64,000 nucleotides of DNA from assembly GCF_024713945.1 (NCBI RefSeq), contig NC_134682.1, positions 2,542,001 to 2,606,000 on the forward strand, written 5' to 3'. Each line of letters opens with the position of its first letter. Position 1 is the stretch's first letter. Both the position numbers and the translations under genes were made by a program. This DNA is from Dermatophagoides farinae (Eukaryota; Arthropoda; Arachnida; Sarcoptiformes; Pyroglyphidae). Of this stretch, positions 24,801 through 36,900 are shown one piece after another. The notes under the pieces are model-generated. The model searched no databases. It saw only the letters and a list, made by a program, of their open reading frames with translations, and was not told where the DNA came from.

Positions 24801-25605
24801 GAGAATGAACTCAATACAATTGATTTCAAATCAGAGAGAAAAAAAAATTAGAAGTTGTGGAATGGAAAGAAACACATGATGAGATGAAATGATTTTTTTG
24901 AAAAAATTTTTCGGTTCGTTTGTTTTCGAGTGAATGAATGAATTGAAATTGTTTTTAAAATGTCTTTGCTTTTTAATTTCGTTTATTATGGAAGATTTCA
25001 ATTTCAATTTTTTCCATTGACTGGTCTTTGTTTTTCTATATTGGCCATTCAATGATGATTGTCATTATTATGGCTGATGGATTGTAATTTAAGTCACCAT
25101 ACTGTTCAGAGAACATGATTTCTCATGTGACCACAATATGTTGGCTTTGTATTCAAATGTTCGTATCGTTGTTAAAAAATACACATTTTACCATAAATCA
25201 TAATGATGATAATCGGTTTTTTTTATATTTATATCAAAATTAGTTGATTGGTTCGGATTTTGGTAATGGCAACAAAAAAAAACACTGGAAAAGAATCGGA
25301 AAAAAATTGATTCTTTTTTTTTGTTGGAAACCACAAAATTGTTCAATATGTGATATTCGATACTACGGTACTATCGATACTATCGATGATTGTGTTTGTG
25401 TTCCTTATTCGCGATCATATTTTGATGTTCTATGATTTGACGATGGATAAACTATTTGGGAACAACTATTCACTTCGTTCCAAAATAGATGCCATTATTA
25501 TCATTTTTTTTGCCCTCACAAAACTTTTACTGATTATTTATAAATCGATTGATTGATCAATAATGATTGTTGTTGATGTTGCTTTTTTTTCACTATTTTC
25601 TCCAG
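21802..25605. other. Repeat-rich intergenic or intronic stretch
   Basis: No exon I can defend. Some isolated splice-like signals occur, for example a CGG|GTAAGT donor near 23431 after a Lys-rich open stretch. An 87-codon ORF at 24303-24566 has mixed composition but no recognisable family or splice context. Otherwise A/T runs and GAT tracts. Confidence 0.5.
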
Positions 25606-26604
25606 GAACATTCACCAAACACTCTTTCCAAAGTAAGTACATTGTGTTCGTATTTATGTGTGTGTGTGTGTGTCTGTATTATATTATCATTATTATTTTC
25701 CCGAAGCGAATTGAAAAACTCACTTTGAAATGAAAAATGAAGCCACCGTTGAATGAAGAAGAAAAAAACAATTCTTTTCAAACTTTTGAACAAATCATCA
25801 TCATCATTTTTAAAAACCATGTTGTTATCATCGTCGATAATCGATCGATATCATTATCAACCAAAAAAAAAAATGTTCGATGAATATATTGTCTATAATA
25901 GATAAAAAATAAATAAATTAGACATAAACTAAACTTGCAAAAAAGAGAACCCCGAAATTTGGCAAGCAAAAAAAAAAAAAAAAAAACGAAAAACGAATAT
26001 ACCGATTTAGCAGATGAATTTTTTTTTGGCCAAACAAAAATAATCTTTTCCGAAATTTGTTGTACGTAAAAACAACAACAAAAATGGCAACAGAAATGGC
26101 CGTTTTTTCTGGCCAATCGATCGGTCGATTGATCACCGATGATAATGATGATGATGATGGTGATGTAATAGTTTCGAAAAAAAAACTTGTCAATAGTTTA
26201 TCAATCCTGAGATTTTCTTCTTCATTTTTGTTTTATTCTGGCGAATAGAAAAGAAAACAAAAATGAAAAATTCAATTACAAGTTTTGTGTTATGATCAAT
26301 GTTTTTTTTCTCATTTCTCATCATTTTCACAACTCACACTAGCTAGATTCAAACTTTGTTTTTGCATTTACTTCTATTTCCATCATCTGATAATTTTTGT
26401 CTGTACTTATTTATCATTCATCATTTATTTTATCACAGATACAACCGTGAATACATTTTACATAATTCTACATTCAAATGGGATCCAAATAAATCCGATT
26501 ATCATCATCATCAGATCAGAATGTATATGAATACTGACTATTTAAATGATGATATGGTATTTACCCCTCACCACCCGAGATATAATAATAATAATAATCA
26601 TTAA
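25606..26604 (+). CDS. Candidate last two exons of an unknown plus-strand gene
   Basis: A 27-base exon (25606-25632) lies between TTTTCTCCAG and a GTAAGT donor. A second exon (26439-26604) follows a TTATCACAG acceptor and ends in TAA. Joined in phase 2 they read NIHQTLFPK then YNREYILHNSTFKWDPNKSD, an ordinary-looking stretch, and a tail ending in PRY and five Asn plus His. The product is not recognised and upstream exons were not found in 21.8-25.6 kb. The good splice signals and matching phases favour a real gene end, but an 800-base intron with a 27-base exon could arise by chance. Confidence 0.35.
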
Positions 26605-26676
26605 CAAAGTAAGTTTTATCATTCATTCATTCGAAATTTGTTATCGATGAATTTATTTACAGTTCAATCGTTTACC

Positions 26677-26717
<41 letters not shown>

Positions 26718-28125
26718 ACATTAAAATCTTGTTTCTCTCTCTCTCACTCTGCTTTAAGAAATAGTCAAAAAAGCTAAAAAAATGTCTGAATTTACCCGAG
26801 CAAAAAATCCCGTTTTTTTTCTTCGTATGTTACGATGAATGAAACAAACTATATTCTCTTTCTCATTATAACCGTTTTTGTTGTTTTCGGTTTTTTTTTC
26901 TTGTACAATACTCAAATGAAAACCCGATATATATAATAACCGTTTCTAGGTTATTACAGACACACAGGACAAAGCTGGTCTGTTCTTTCTGTTCTATTCA
27001 ACAACAACAACAATAACAGGTGGAAAAAAGCTAGTCTTTCTGTATAGGTAAACAAGGTAAACTCTTCGCTTTTTTTTCGTTGGACTTTTGATTTTTTTTT
27101 CTCGTTTTGTTTTGTTTTGTTTTGGTTAGCAAGATGAAAAAAACTAGCGGTTTATGCAACAGGTGGATCCATGTTTTCTGTTTATTTATTTCACATGAAA
27201 GCTTGTTCAATAGAGAGAGAGAGATAGATTTTTTCTCTCATTTTCTCTACATATGTTTCTATTTGAATTTTTTTTTCTCTTGGGTTTGTAATGATGATGA
27301 TTATCGTTGGAAAAATTACCATTCGTTACCATTCGTTAGTTCATTCAGTTGAGGTTTGTTCATTTGGTGTGATTTTTTCAATCAATCAAAAAAAGTAAAT
27401 TTCAAATTTTCAATTTAAAATATTTTTTTCAGATTCTTGTTCCACTTTTTCCCATGTGTATGATGATTGATTTTTTTTTATTCTCCTACTTTGTTTTATT
27501 AATCCAATTTCATCATTGTTTGTGTTATTCCCATTTTGTAATTATTGATCATCATCATCATCATTAATGTCTGTGTGTGTGTCTGTGCATGAAATTAGCA
27601 TCGTCATGATGATTAACATTTTTTTTTTGACTAATTGAAATTTTAATCCATTATTTTGTCAGGTTCCAACAATACGTTTTTTCATTCAACGATTTCAATT
27701 CATTCACATTACAATGATTATCATCATGATGATAATTAATGTTTTGATGTTTAAATTTCAATCAGAATTTGAAATGTTTCACTGAAGATTCATATTGAAA
27801 AGAATGATGATGATGATGATGATTGATCTGGATTGAAGTGATTTATGTGTGTTATTTCTTTTTTTCTACAAATTGTTTCGTACTAATAAAATATTCATCA
27901 ATGTTCATTTCATCATCATCACCAACAACAACAACAACAAAATCCATCATTTGTTCTGGAATTTTTCAATTAATAAATTGAAGAAAAATAAAATTATATG
28001 ACCAATTTTAACGAACAACAACAAAAACAGAATCTTGTTTCAATCGAAAAACAACAATTATTCGTGTCAACAACAACCACAGTCGTCACCACCCATGCAG
28101 TCAATGCGGCCAAAGGTCGAAGACG
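26605..28125. other. Upstream region of SP1, probably with 5' UTR
   Basis: Contains the CA repeat at 26680-26712 and pyrimidine-rich DNA. A GT-donor-like CAAG|GTAAAC near 27055 could end a 5' UTR exon. No coding exon supported apart from the out-of-frame ORF at 28035. Confidence 0.45.
26680..26712. repeat. (CA)n microsatellite, about 16 units
   Basis: Perfect CA tract followed by a CT-rich run, upstream of the SP1 gene. Confidence 0.9.
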
Positions 28126-31100
28126 ATGCTAAATGCCTTGGTGATCATACAAGTGGCCAATATAATAGTTGTCACTACTATTGTTGTTGTTGTTGTAACC
28201 TGTACTACTACCACCACCACCGCTGCAAGCGCCAACAATATAATCAATACAAATATTTATTCACAAAAATACGATATCGATCCAAGATTAAAACAATCAA
28301 ATCAACGACAAGAACAAGATTATTATCCAAACCAATTTTATCATCACTATCATCGAGAAAAGCAACCAAAACATCAACAGCAATCACAAAAACGGCGAAT
28401 CGCATTGCCTGATATATCGTTGAATTTAACGAAAATTCAACAACAACAACAACAAAGAAGAAGAAATCACCTCCAACATCATCATCAACAACATATTGCA
28501 TCAGCAGCGGCGGCAGCCGCCGCCGCTGCTGCTGCGTCAATCCATTTATTAACAATCAATTCAGCATCACTTATTGCTAATCCGAATCGTATTGATAATG
28601 GTAATGGTAATGATGATCAAATATCCGTAGCGGAAACTTCAAATACAGCCGTAGCAAATTATTGGCCAAAATCTAAACCATTGTATAATACAAATATTCA
28701 TAAAACATTAAGAACAACAGCAACAACAACAAATCTAATCAATATTCCAGCGTTTTCATCAAGTAATTCGCATATTATCTATTCACGTTTATCACCATCA
28801 TCACAATCATCATCATCATCACCGTTATATAATACAGAATATAATAATCTTTGGCCTAGAATTGATCATTCACCAAATTATTATTATCCATTATGGCTTC
28901 ATACTACAACAACAACTAAAAAATTGAATAATAATAATCGAAATCGTAAATATAATCTGAATTTCGAATCACCATCATCATCGTCCAACACTGAATTGAT
29001 CTCATCATCGTCATCATTATCATCATTCATACCAATAACAACAACAACAACAGCAAGAACGACCGATATCGTTGTCGGTTATAATCATCATCATCATGGC
29101 AATGGTGTTGGTGTTTTAGATGATGATGATGATGATGGTATAGGAACTACAACTTCTTCGTTGTCATCTACCTTCATCATTGATGATCATCATCATTCAC
29201 ATCATCAAAATCAGGATTATCATGATGAATTTATACTCGACCGGACAGCACCAGACAGTATGTGTTTGTTTTTTCTTATTTCTTTGATTAATTTCATTTT
29301 ATCTGTCGTTGCGTTTTTGTGTGTGTGTGTATATGTTCTGGATTTTTCTTCCATTAATTGAATTTTTTTCTTTCCTTTTTTTTATTTCTTATCAATTCTT
29401 CTTGTTAATCGGTATTTGGTTCAATTTATGAAATTTGGCAAAAAAAAAAATTTATTTAGCATCAGCTGGTTTTTTTGCAAAAGCATTGGATAATGTTGTA
29501 CGATTTTTACCGACAATGCGTATGAGAGATCGACAAAATCCTGGCTGTGTTGGTGGTACTAAATGTCAATTTTTTGTATTCTGTTGGATGTCCGGTGGTT
29601 CATTGGGTGCATCATGTGGTCCATTACATACTTGTTGTGTAACGCCAAGTAGCCAGGATATACAGCCAAAATATTGGGGACCAGTTATTAATGATCCACG
29701 TATGTATTTACAATAGCTGTCAGCTGCATCATATTTGTTTGATTTTCATATTAATATAATCGATTATTTTAGAATGCGGAAAATCGGCAACAAGAATTAG
29801 CCGTATTGTTGGCGGATCGGATGCATCATTTGGACAATTTCCTTGGCAGGTTTGTATTTTTTTCAATATAAACTTTTTGACGTGTGTGTGTGTGTGCGTA
29901 GGTGATGGTAATGTAAGTTTGCAACAACAGATTGTTCATTATTTGAAATATGATCAAAAAAAAATTGGATGCATCATATGTAGGTTTGTGTGTGTGTGTG
30001 TGTTTGAATGAATGGATGCGGCATCATTTGACCGGTGTTGTTGTTGTTGTTTCAAGTGTTCTTTTTTGTTATTTGTTGAATCGGGGGACCATCTTGGTCA
30101 AACAAATCATTTTTTTTTCTCTCATATCTTCATTTTCTTTCATTACAGGTTGAGATTTTTTTTGTTCGGTCATAGCACTACCCGATTTATCATGATGATG
30201 ATGATGATGATCCAAAGTCTCTTTACCTCAGTGTAATAATAGTGGAAACACTTGGATAGACATAGGAAATTTTATTTTATTTTTATTTTAAGATCATACC
30301 ATTCATTCTTTCCTATCGATCACACAGACACACACACACACAACACACATCATTCATAGGTATGATCATCATTCGATATATAACATATTAGAAACCAGAG
30401 AAAGAAAGAAAAAAAAAATAACAACCGCCATTCAAATGTTGAAAAATATAAAGGAGACCTGCTTCTCTTCTTTCTTTTTTTTTTGAATTTTCTTGCTTAC
30501 CTGCTTGTTTGTTTGTTTATTTGCCAAAAACACATACACACACGCTTACCTGTTGTATATATATATATGTTTACAACAACACCATCGATAGTGCTGGTGT
30601 GTTTGACCTAATTTTCAATTCGCTTCTTCTTTGGTTTCATCATATTTTTCATACATGAAACATGAATGAATGAATGAATGAATGGAATAATCGACGAACC
30701 AAACTAAAGATAAATTTTCTTTCTTTTTTTTGCTTGCTTATGTGATTTTTTTTAAATAAAAAAAAATTGGCGTTGTTGCTGTACTTCGATACAATCGAAC
30801 AACAACAACAACCTCACTGGAATATCGATAACGGGATTCACCTGTTTGAAATTGAAGAAAAACTTTAATTTTTTTTTCTTCTCTATGTCAAATTAAAACA
30901 AATTAGCGTTGATAATGATGATGATGATTTCAATGTATAGAAAAAAAATACTAGAGAAATTTGATTTGATCACGATTGGATTTATTGGTTGTATATAATA
31001 TATAATGATTATTGCCATAGTAATTTAATGTAATGATGATTTATGTTTTGTTTTGAATTTAATTTTCATTCAACCGAAGAATTGTTTGTTTCTTTGGTGA

Positions 31101-32119
31101 TTGGATTCTTTTGATTAATTTTTGTTTTTTTTTAAATTATATTTTGTCAGGCATTTGTACAAGTTGGCGGTAGTCGATGTGGTGGTGCATTAGTAGGACC
31201 AGCTCATGTTGTCACAGCCGGACATTGTGTTGCTAGGTAAATAGATATTTTTTTTTATTCTAAATTAATTAATTAATCCATGGTTTTTTTTCGTTCACTG
31301 ACTCATCGTTATTGAATCAACCATTCATTTAATGGAAATAGGTCACAACATAACCCTTCAAGTATTAGGGTTACATTAGGCGATTATATTCTACATTCGG
31401 AGATTGAAAGCCTACCACATGAAGTATTTACTGTTAGTGAAGTTAAATTACATCCAAATTTTCGTTTCACACCACAAGCTGATCGTTATGATGTAGCCGT
31501 ATTAGTATTGGATCGTTCTGTACAATATCGTGAAAATATAATGCCCATTTGTTTACCACCAAAAGATACAATCTATATTGGCCGTATGTCTTATGTTGCT
31601 GGTTGGGGTGCCTTACAAGCAGGTATGATGGAATCATCCGTTTTTTATTCACTGATTTTAATAATTTTGTTTTTTTCCCTTTAATCATCATATGTTGTTG
31701 TTGTTGTTGTTGTTCAAGGATCAAAATTAAGGCCAAAAGTATTGCAACATGTACCAGTTCCTGTAATTGAGAATAATATCTGTGAAAATTGGCATAAACA
31801 ACGTGGTATTAATATTAAAATCTATGATGAAATGATGTGTGCCGGTTATGAAACAGGTGGTAAAGATGCTTGCCAGGTATGAGAATCTTTCGGATTTTTA
31901 GGAAAATTTCTCTAATTTTATTCTAATGAAAAAAAGGGTGATTCTGGTGGTCCATTAATGCTTAATGAATTTGGTGTTTGGTATTTAATTGGAATCGTTT
32001 CGGCTGGATATTCGTGTGCCAAACAATACCAACCGGGTATCTATCATCGTGTTAGTAGTTCATCCGATTGGGTATCGGCAAACGTATTTCCATCTGCACA
32101 TTTTCGTGTACCCAGTTGA
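28126..32119 (+). CDS. SP1: long-stalk, knot-bearing S1 serine protease, trypsin-like
   Basis: Seven exons (28126-29257, 29460-29699, 29773-29849, 31151-31236, 31342-31622, 31719-31876, 31937-32119) give 718 aa. A hydrophobic segment at residues 4-24 is a signal peptide or type II membrane anchor. Residues 25-377 are a low-complexity stalk with Gln, Ala, Ser, Thr, His and Asp runs. A six-Cys knot spans 407-437, containing CWMSGG and ending in CC. Activation is expected at R468|IVGG. The triad is H508 (TAGHC), D562 (RYDVAV) and S661 (GDSGGP); D655 at the specificity position predicts cleavage after Arg/Lys. C459 should pair with the Cys in MPICLPP, keeping the chains linked after cleavage. The start is the first ATG in this frame after an upstream stop. 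The family suggests cuticle, development or immune proteolysis; the substrate is unknown. Confidence 0.88.
29850..31150 (+). other. 1.3-kb intron of SP1
   Basis: Separates the activation-site exon from the catalytic His exon. It is made of simple repeats, including TG runs near 29883 and 29989, GAT tracts and an ATATAT run near 30557. Other introns of this gene are 60-200 bases. Confidence 0.8.
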
Positions 32120-32956
32120 AAAAATATTTGACCCAAAAACGTCCATCCTTCTATCGTTATAATGTTTGTAAATAATCTGATGATAATGATTATAATATGA
32201 TATTATGTCTTGTGAATGTGTGTATGCCGATAATGTATTTATCCTTTTACATCAACCCAGGTTTTAAACTACATCCTATTACACAAACATACATATACAC
32301 ACAACATGTGTAAAAATTCAAAGAACTTTTTTTTTGTTTTGTTTTTTTTTCTATTTCATTCACTCCCACACCATCAACCACATTTGAATATATGCCACTC
32401 TGATAATCTCGTTACTTAATCAAATGAAATCAAATAGCTTAATGTTTGACTTATTTATTTTTTTCAAATAATTAACCACATCCAATAATGTTCAATCGTT
32501 CATTACCAACCAACTATCGATCGATTGTTTTTTCTTTTTTAGGAATTGAACATCATTCTGTTTTATTTTTCTTTTTTTTTCTCTTTTTTTGCTTATTTCA
32601 AATTAACAATTTGGATTCATATATTGTGATTTATTATACTTGGATTATCAATTGAAATCGGAAATTATCCTTGCAAACATTTACATGTTGTTCAATAATA
32701 TAAATATACTATTACTATATAGCTAAATGATGGTGATAGAAAAAAACTGAAAAAAAATTAATAATAAATTTTTTTTTTTGCTCCATTAATTTAATTATGG
32801 AATTTAGCCCGAAAATTTTTTTTGCCAGTTCCCATTTCAGTAGGTTTTGCTTTCCATCATTCGATATAAAAATCATGCAATTTGGATACAAATATCGATT
32901 GACCACCAGTTGAGTGAAAGTGAGTATAATTATACGATAATCAATCAATTGATTAA
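32120..32956. other. SP1 3' flank and promoter region of the four-pass gene
   Basis: About 840 bases of AT-rich DNA with T runs near 32330 and 32570. No coding sequence supported. Confidence 0.6.
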
Positions 32957-33983
32957 ATGACAACTTTTCTTGATAGAATTCAATCATTTTTATCGATTAT
33001 AATATCTGATCGATCACAATCATCAACATCATTATCATCATCATCATCATCATCAAGTTTATTACATTGTTCATCCGAATCATTAAACAAAGACAAAAAT
33101 AATAACTGTAAGCCGAATAAACATCATTTGAAACATAAAAATGAAATTGAAGATGACGATGATATTGTTGATCAGCCATGGATAGATATAAAAGATTTAC
33201 CATCAAGATTAAGATTAAAAATTTATTCCAATCAAAATGACAATCAAGATTATTCAACAACGATACAACAAAGACAGCCACGGCCACAACATTGGTATCA
33301 ACGAATACGTTATGATCTTGGTGAATGTCGTCGTTTTACATTTATACAAATCAATATTATCTGGTTTACATCATTGATTATATTATTACTACATTTACGG
33401 AATTGTAATTCATCATCATCGAATAATAGGGATAAAATAATCATCAATAAATTAATATGCCAATGGCTTATCATTATTGTATCATTGAATTTTTCCATAT
33501 CAATCATATTATTAATCATTTTACAATTTTATATCTGTCATATTGTGAGAATTTTTTCAAAAATTCCATGGTTATTCATTGAAATGTTTTTATCAATATG
33601 GTTACTAGCGACAATATTTTTATCATCAATGATAACCACCTGTTTAATAACTGGACAAACATTAATAATCTTATTGTCATGGATCCAATTAATGATGACC
33701 ACTTTTTATTGTAAGTTAATTGTAATTCATATATCCGATTTATTGCTAATTGACCACTTTATTTATTTTCTTTTTGATCTATAATATTCTAGTGATCAAT
33801 CGTTATTATAAACATCGAATGAATATATCCTATGCACAAGATGGTGTTTCCGCGGATAATGATGATGAAAAAGATTATGTTTATTCAATCAAATCATATT
33901 TCTGTCGACATTCATCAAAATTACCATCAACACCACCACAAACGCCGACACCGACACCACCAATAGCAAAAAATAATGAATAA
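32957..33983 (+). CDS. Four-pass membrane protein of unknown function
   Basis: Two exons, 32957-33710 and 33793-33983, joined in phase 1, give 314 aa. A hydrophilic N-terminal region of about 115 residues (Ser run, acidic patch, then WYQRIRYDLGECR) is followed by four hydrophobic helices: INIIWFTSLIILLLH, LICQWLIIIVSLNF with ISIILLIILQFYI, IPWLFIEMFLSIWLL with ATIFLSS, and LIILLSWIQLMMTTFY. The intron interrupts the last helix. The C-terminal tail (about 60 residues) is soluble and ends in Pro/Thr repeats. Both ends are probably cytoplasmic, a layout like MARVEL or other tetraspan proteins, but I see no diagnostic motif and make no family claim. It sits between protease genes SP1 and SP2 on the same strand. 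Confidence 0.7.
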
Positions 33984-36900
33984 TATCCATATTATAATAA
34001 TGAATGATAACAACATCCACAACAACAACAACAAATTCAGACAAATAAAAACTAAATGGGCACTTCTGTGAATATATTTAATATGTAAATAATAATAAAT
34101 TTATTATATTCATTATATTTCGATTACATGAAAATCATTTCCGATTATTTTACATGTACCTAGTTTAAATAGTAATCAAATTCAATGATTTATAATCTCT
34201 AATACTACAACTAGTAGTAGTAGTGATCCAGGAACACAAAATGTTTTTTGTTGTCGTTTTTGTTGTTATTGTTGTTATTATTTCTTTTGCCTGCTCAATA
34301 ATGATGATCTATTGGTCAGTTTTGTTGTTGTTGTTGTTGTTGTTGTTGCTGTTACTGTTCATGATGAATAAAATAAATGAGACAATTATTTAAATTCACA
34401 ATTCACATCACACAATACTCATTTGAATATTTTTAATGTTTGTAAATAAGTATTTCTTTGTTTTTTGTTTGTTTGTATGTGTGTGTGTATGAAACAACAA
34501 CAACTGGATTGGTCCAAAAAGATTTAAAAACCACAAACTTTTCCATCATCGGAACAGGAAGAATTACCAAAATAACAATGCATTTGAATTGATTAAAAAT
34601 GATAATTACAAATGAACAAATTGATAATAGAATGATCCTGAAACAGATCTAATCTGACATTAGTAATAATAAAATAATCACTTTTAAAACAGCAGTGTTT
34701 TTTTCTGCCATCATTGGGGGATGTTAAAACGATTCAGAAACGAACGAACGAATGAGGAAAACATAATCATCGACCTTATACGACGTTAATCAATCATTGA
34801 TCATTGTCGGGGTTGTTGTTTTTTTTTTTTTTTAATAAGATCACTTTTCATTAACTTTTGATACAGTGTGTGTGTGTTTAAAAAAAAACTTGGATTATAA
34901 CATACAAGAATAGTGTCATCACCATGCTCATCATTGATCGATCGATTAAAGGACAATGTCCTCAACAAAAAAAAAATTGTACCGATTTGTATCAAATCAA
35001 TTTAGATTGCTTGAATTAACTTTTTTTTTGAAGGTTTCATATCACAGATTTTTTTATTTCAAACCACCACCATGGCAAAATAGAAAACGAATGTGAATCG
35101 AAAAGTTTGTATTTTTGAACCAAAAATTATGATAACCGACTACTAAACATGTATTTGAAATGAAATTGAAAATTGAAACAAAAAAAAAAAATTTCAATGT
35201 TGATAATGATCGCTGATGATTTTTTTTTATTGAAGCGACAAAAAATGAAATAAAATAAAAACGTGTTGAAGAAAAAAAAACTGATATCATTTGCGATGAG
35301 TATACAAATTTATGGCAAAAAAATTTTTATCTGCCAAAAAAAAAAATATATTTAAAAATAGCAGCTACCAAAGTCCCAAAAATAATATCTTTGGGATTTC
35401 TTCCACTCGTCCATCTGTTTATGGTGTTTTTTGTTGTTGTTGTTGTTGTTGTTGTTGTCCATATATTTGTAAAACGATTCAAATGTTTTTTTTTTCATCA
35501 AGTACAAAAATGAAAAATTTTTGTCTTTTTCATTTTCATTTCAAATGAAAACTTCTTTTTTTTCTCTTGGATTTCACTGATTTCCCTGTTCATTAATTGT
35601 TTTTTTTGCCATCAAGCAAAAAAAATGATTCGTTTGTAGCTATTGTGTAAATATCTCACTCTTTCAAAGTTGAAAATGGTTAAAACATTATTTTTTTTTC
35701 TTTTGGTGGTGGTTTCGGTTATTATCATCATCATCATCATCATCCGCATTATACATGATTATGATACACTTTTATTCACATTTTCGCTACTCTGTTCCAT
35801 GATTATTGTTGTTATTATTATTATTATTACAATCCATAAATGTGGATATAAAAAAAAAATTTATATTTAGATGCTTGTCTGAAAAAAAACAAAAAAAAAA
35901 TAACTAATAACGTAACTTTGTCTATTACCAAAAAGGGTGTGCAAGTGTGATTCTCTCATAAAATGTATGATATATATGCGTGTGTGAGTGTGTGTTTGTG
36001 AAAGATATCCATGGAAATTTAATTGAAATGGTCAAAAAAAAACAGGTTACCGAGAAAAACAACAAAAATGATGACAACTTGTTGCACACACACACACACA
36101 CACACACACAGAGAGACACAAAATTTGTTCATTCATTTTATTATTGCATCCATGGCAAAATGTCATTTTGGAATAATTTTTACAAGAAAAAAAAAGACTT
36201 TTGATTAATATAAATGTAACACACTGACTGAGGAAATGTTTCAAAGTTTCAAATGCAAAAAAAAATTATTTTTCCAATCAAATCAAATTGAATTATTACT
36301 TGTAAATTGCAAAGTTATTTGCTCATTCAAATTCTTTTCCTGTTTTGGTCAGTTTTGTTTTCTTTTTTTTCAAAATATATTATCACCTATGATCAATTGT
36401 TCTAGTTTTCTTTCAACAATGAAAAATTTCATGTTTTTTTTTCTATGAAAAATTTTAGAAATTTTTTTTTTGTTCTACCTTTTGATGTTTATGTGTGTAA
36501 TTATTATTATTATAGTTTGTCCGGTTATAAATGATGATAATCGTTCAATTTTTTTATCCCTACTTAATAATCGGCTCATATTTGAAACAAAAAAGCTTGT
36601 TTAAGCTTGTTTGTTTTTCTATTTTCATATAATGAATTTTTTTTTTTGTGGTCGTGATGATGGGGTTATATGGTTTTTTTGTTGTTGTTGTTTCTTGTAT
36701 AACCAACAACAATAACAACGTGAACAATGAAGAAGATTGATCCATTTTCATTTTTTCTTTTGTTTGTTTGGTTGTTTGTTTGTTTAATCGATAATTATCA
36801 GATTATAAATACACACACACACACACAAATGATGAATACATAGCCGGAAATTGTAAAGGAAAAAAAATGCAAAGAAATTCACTTTCAACAACAAAATAAA

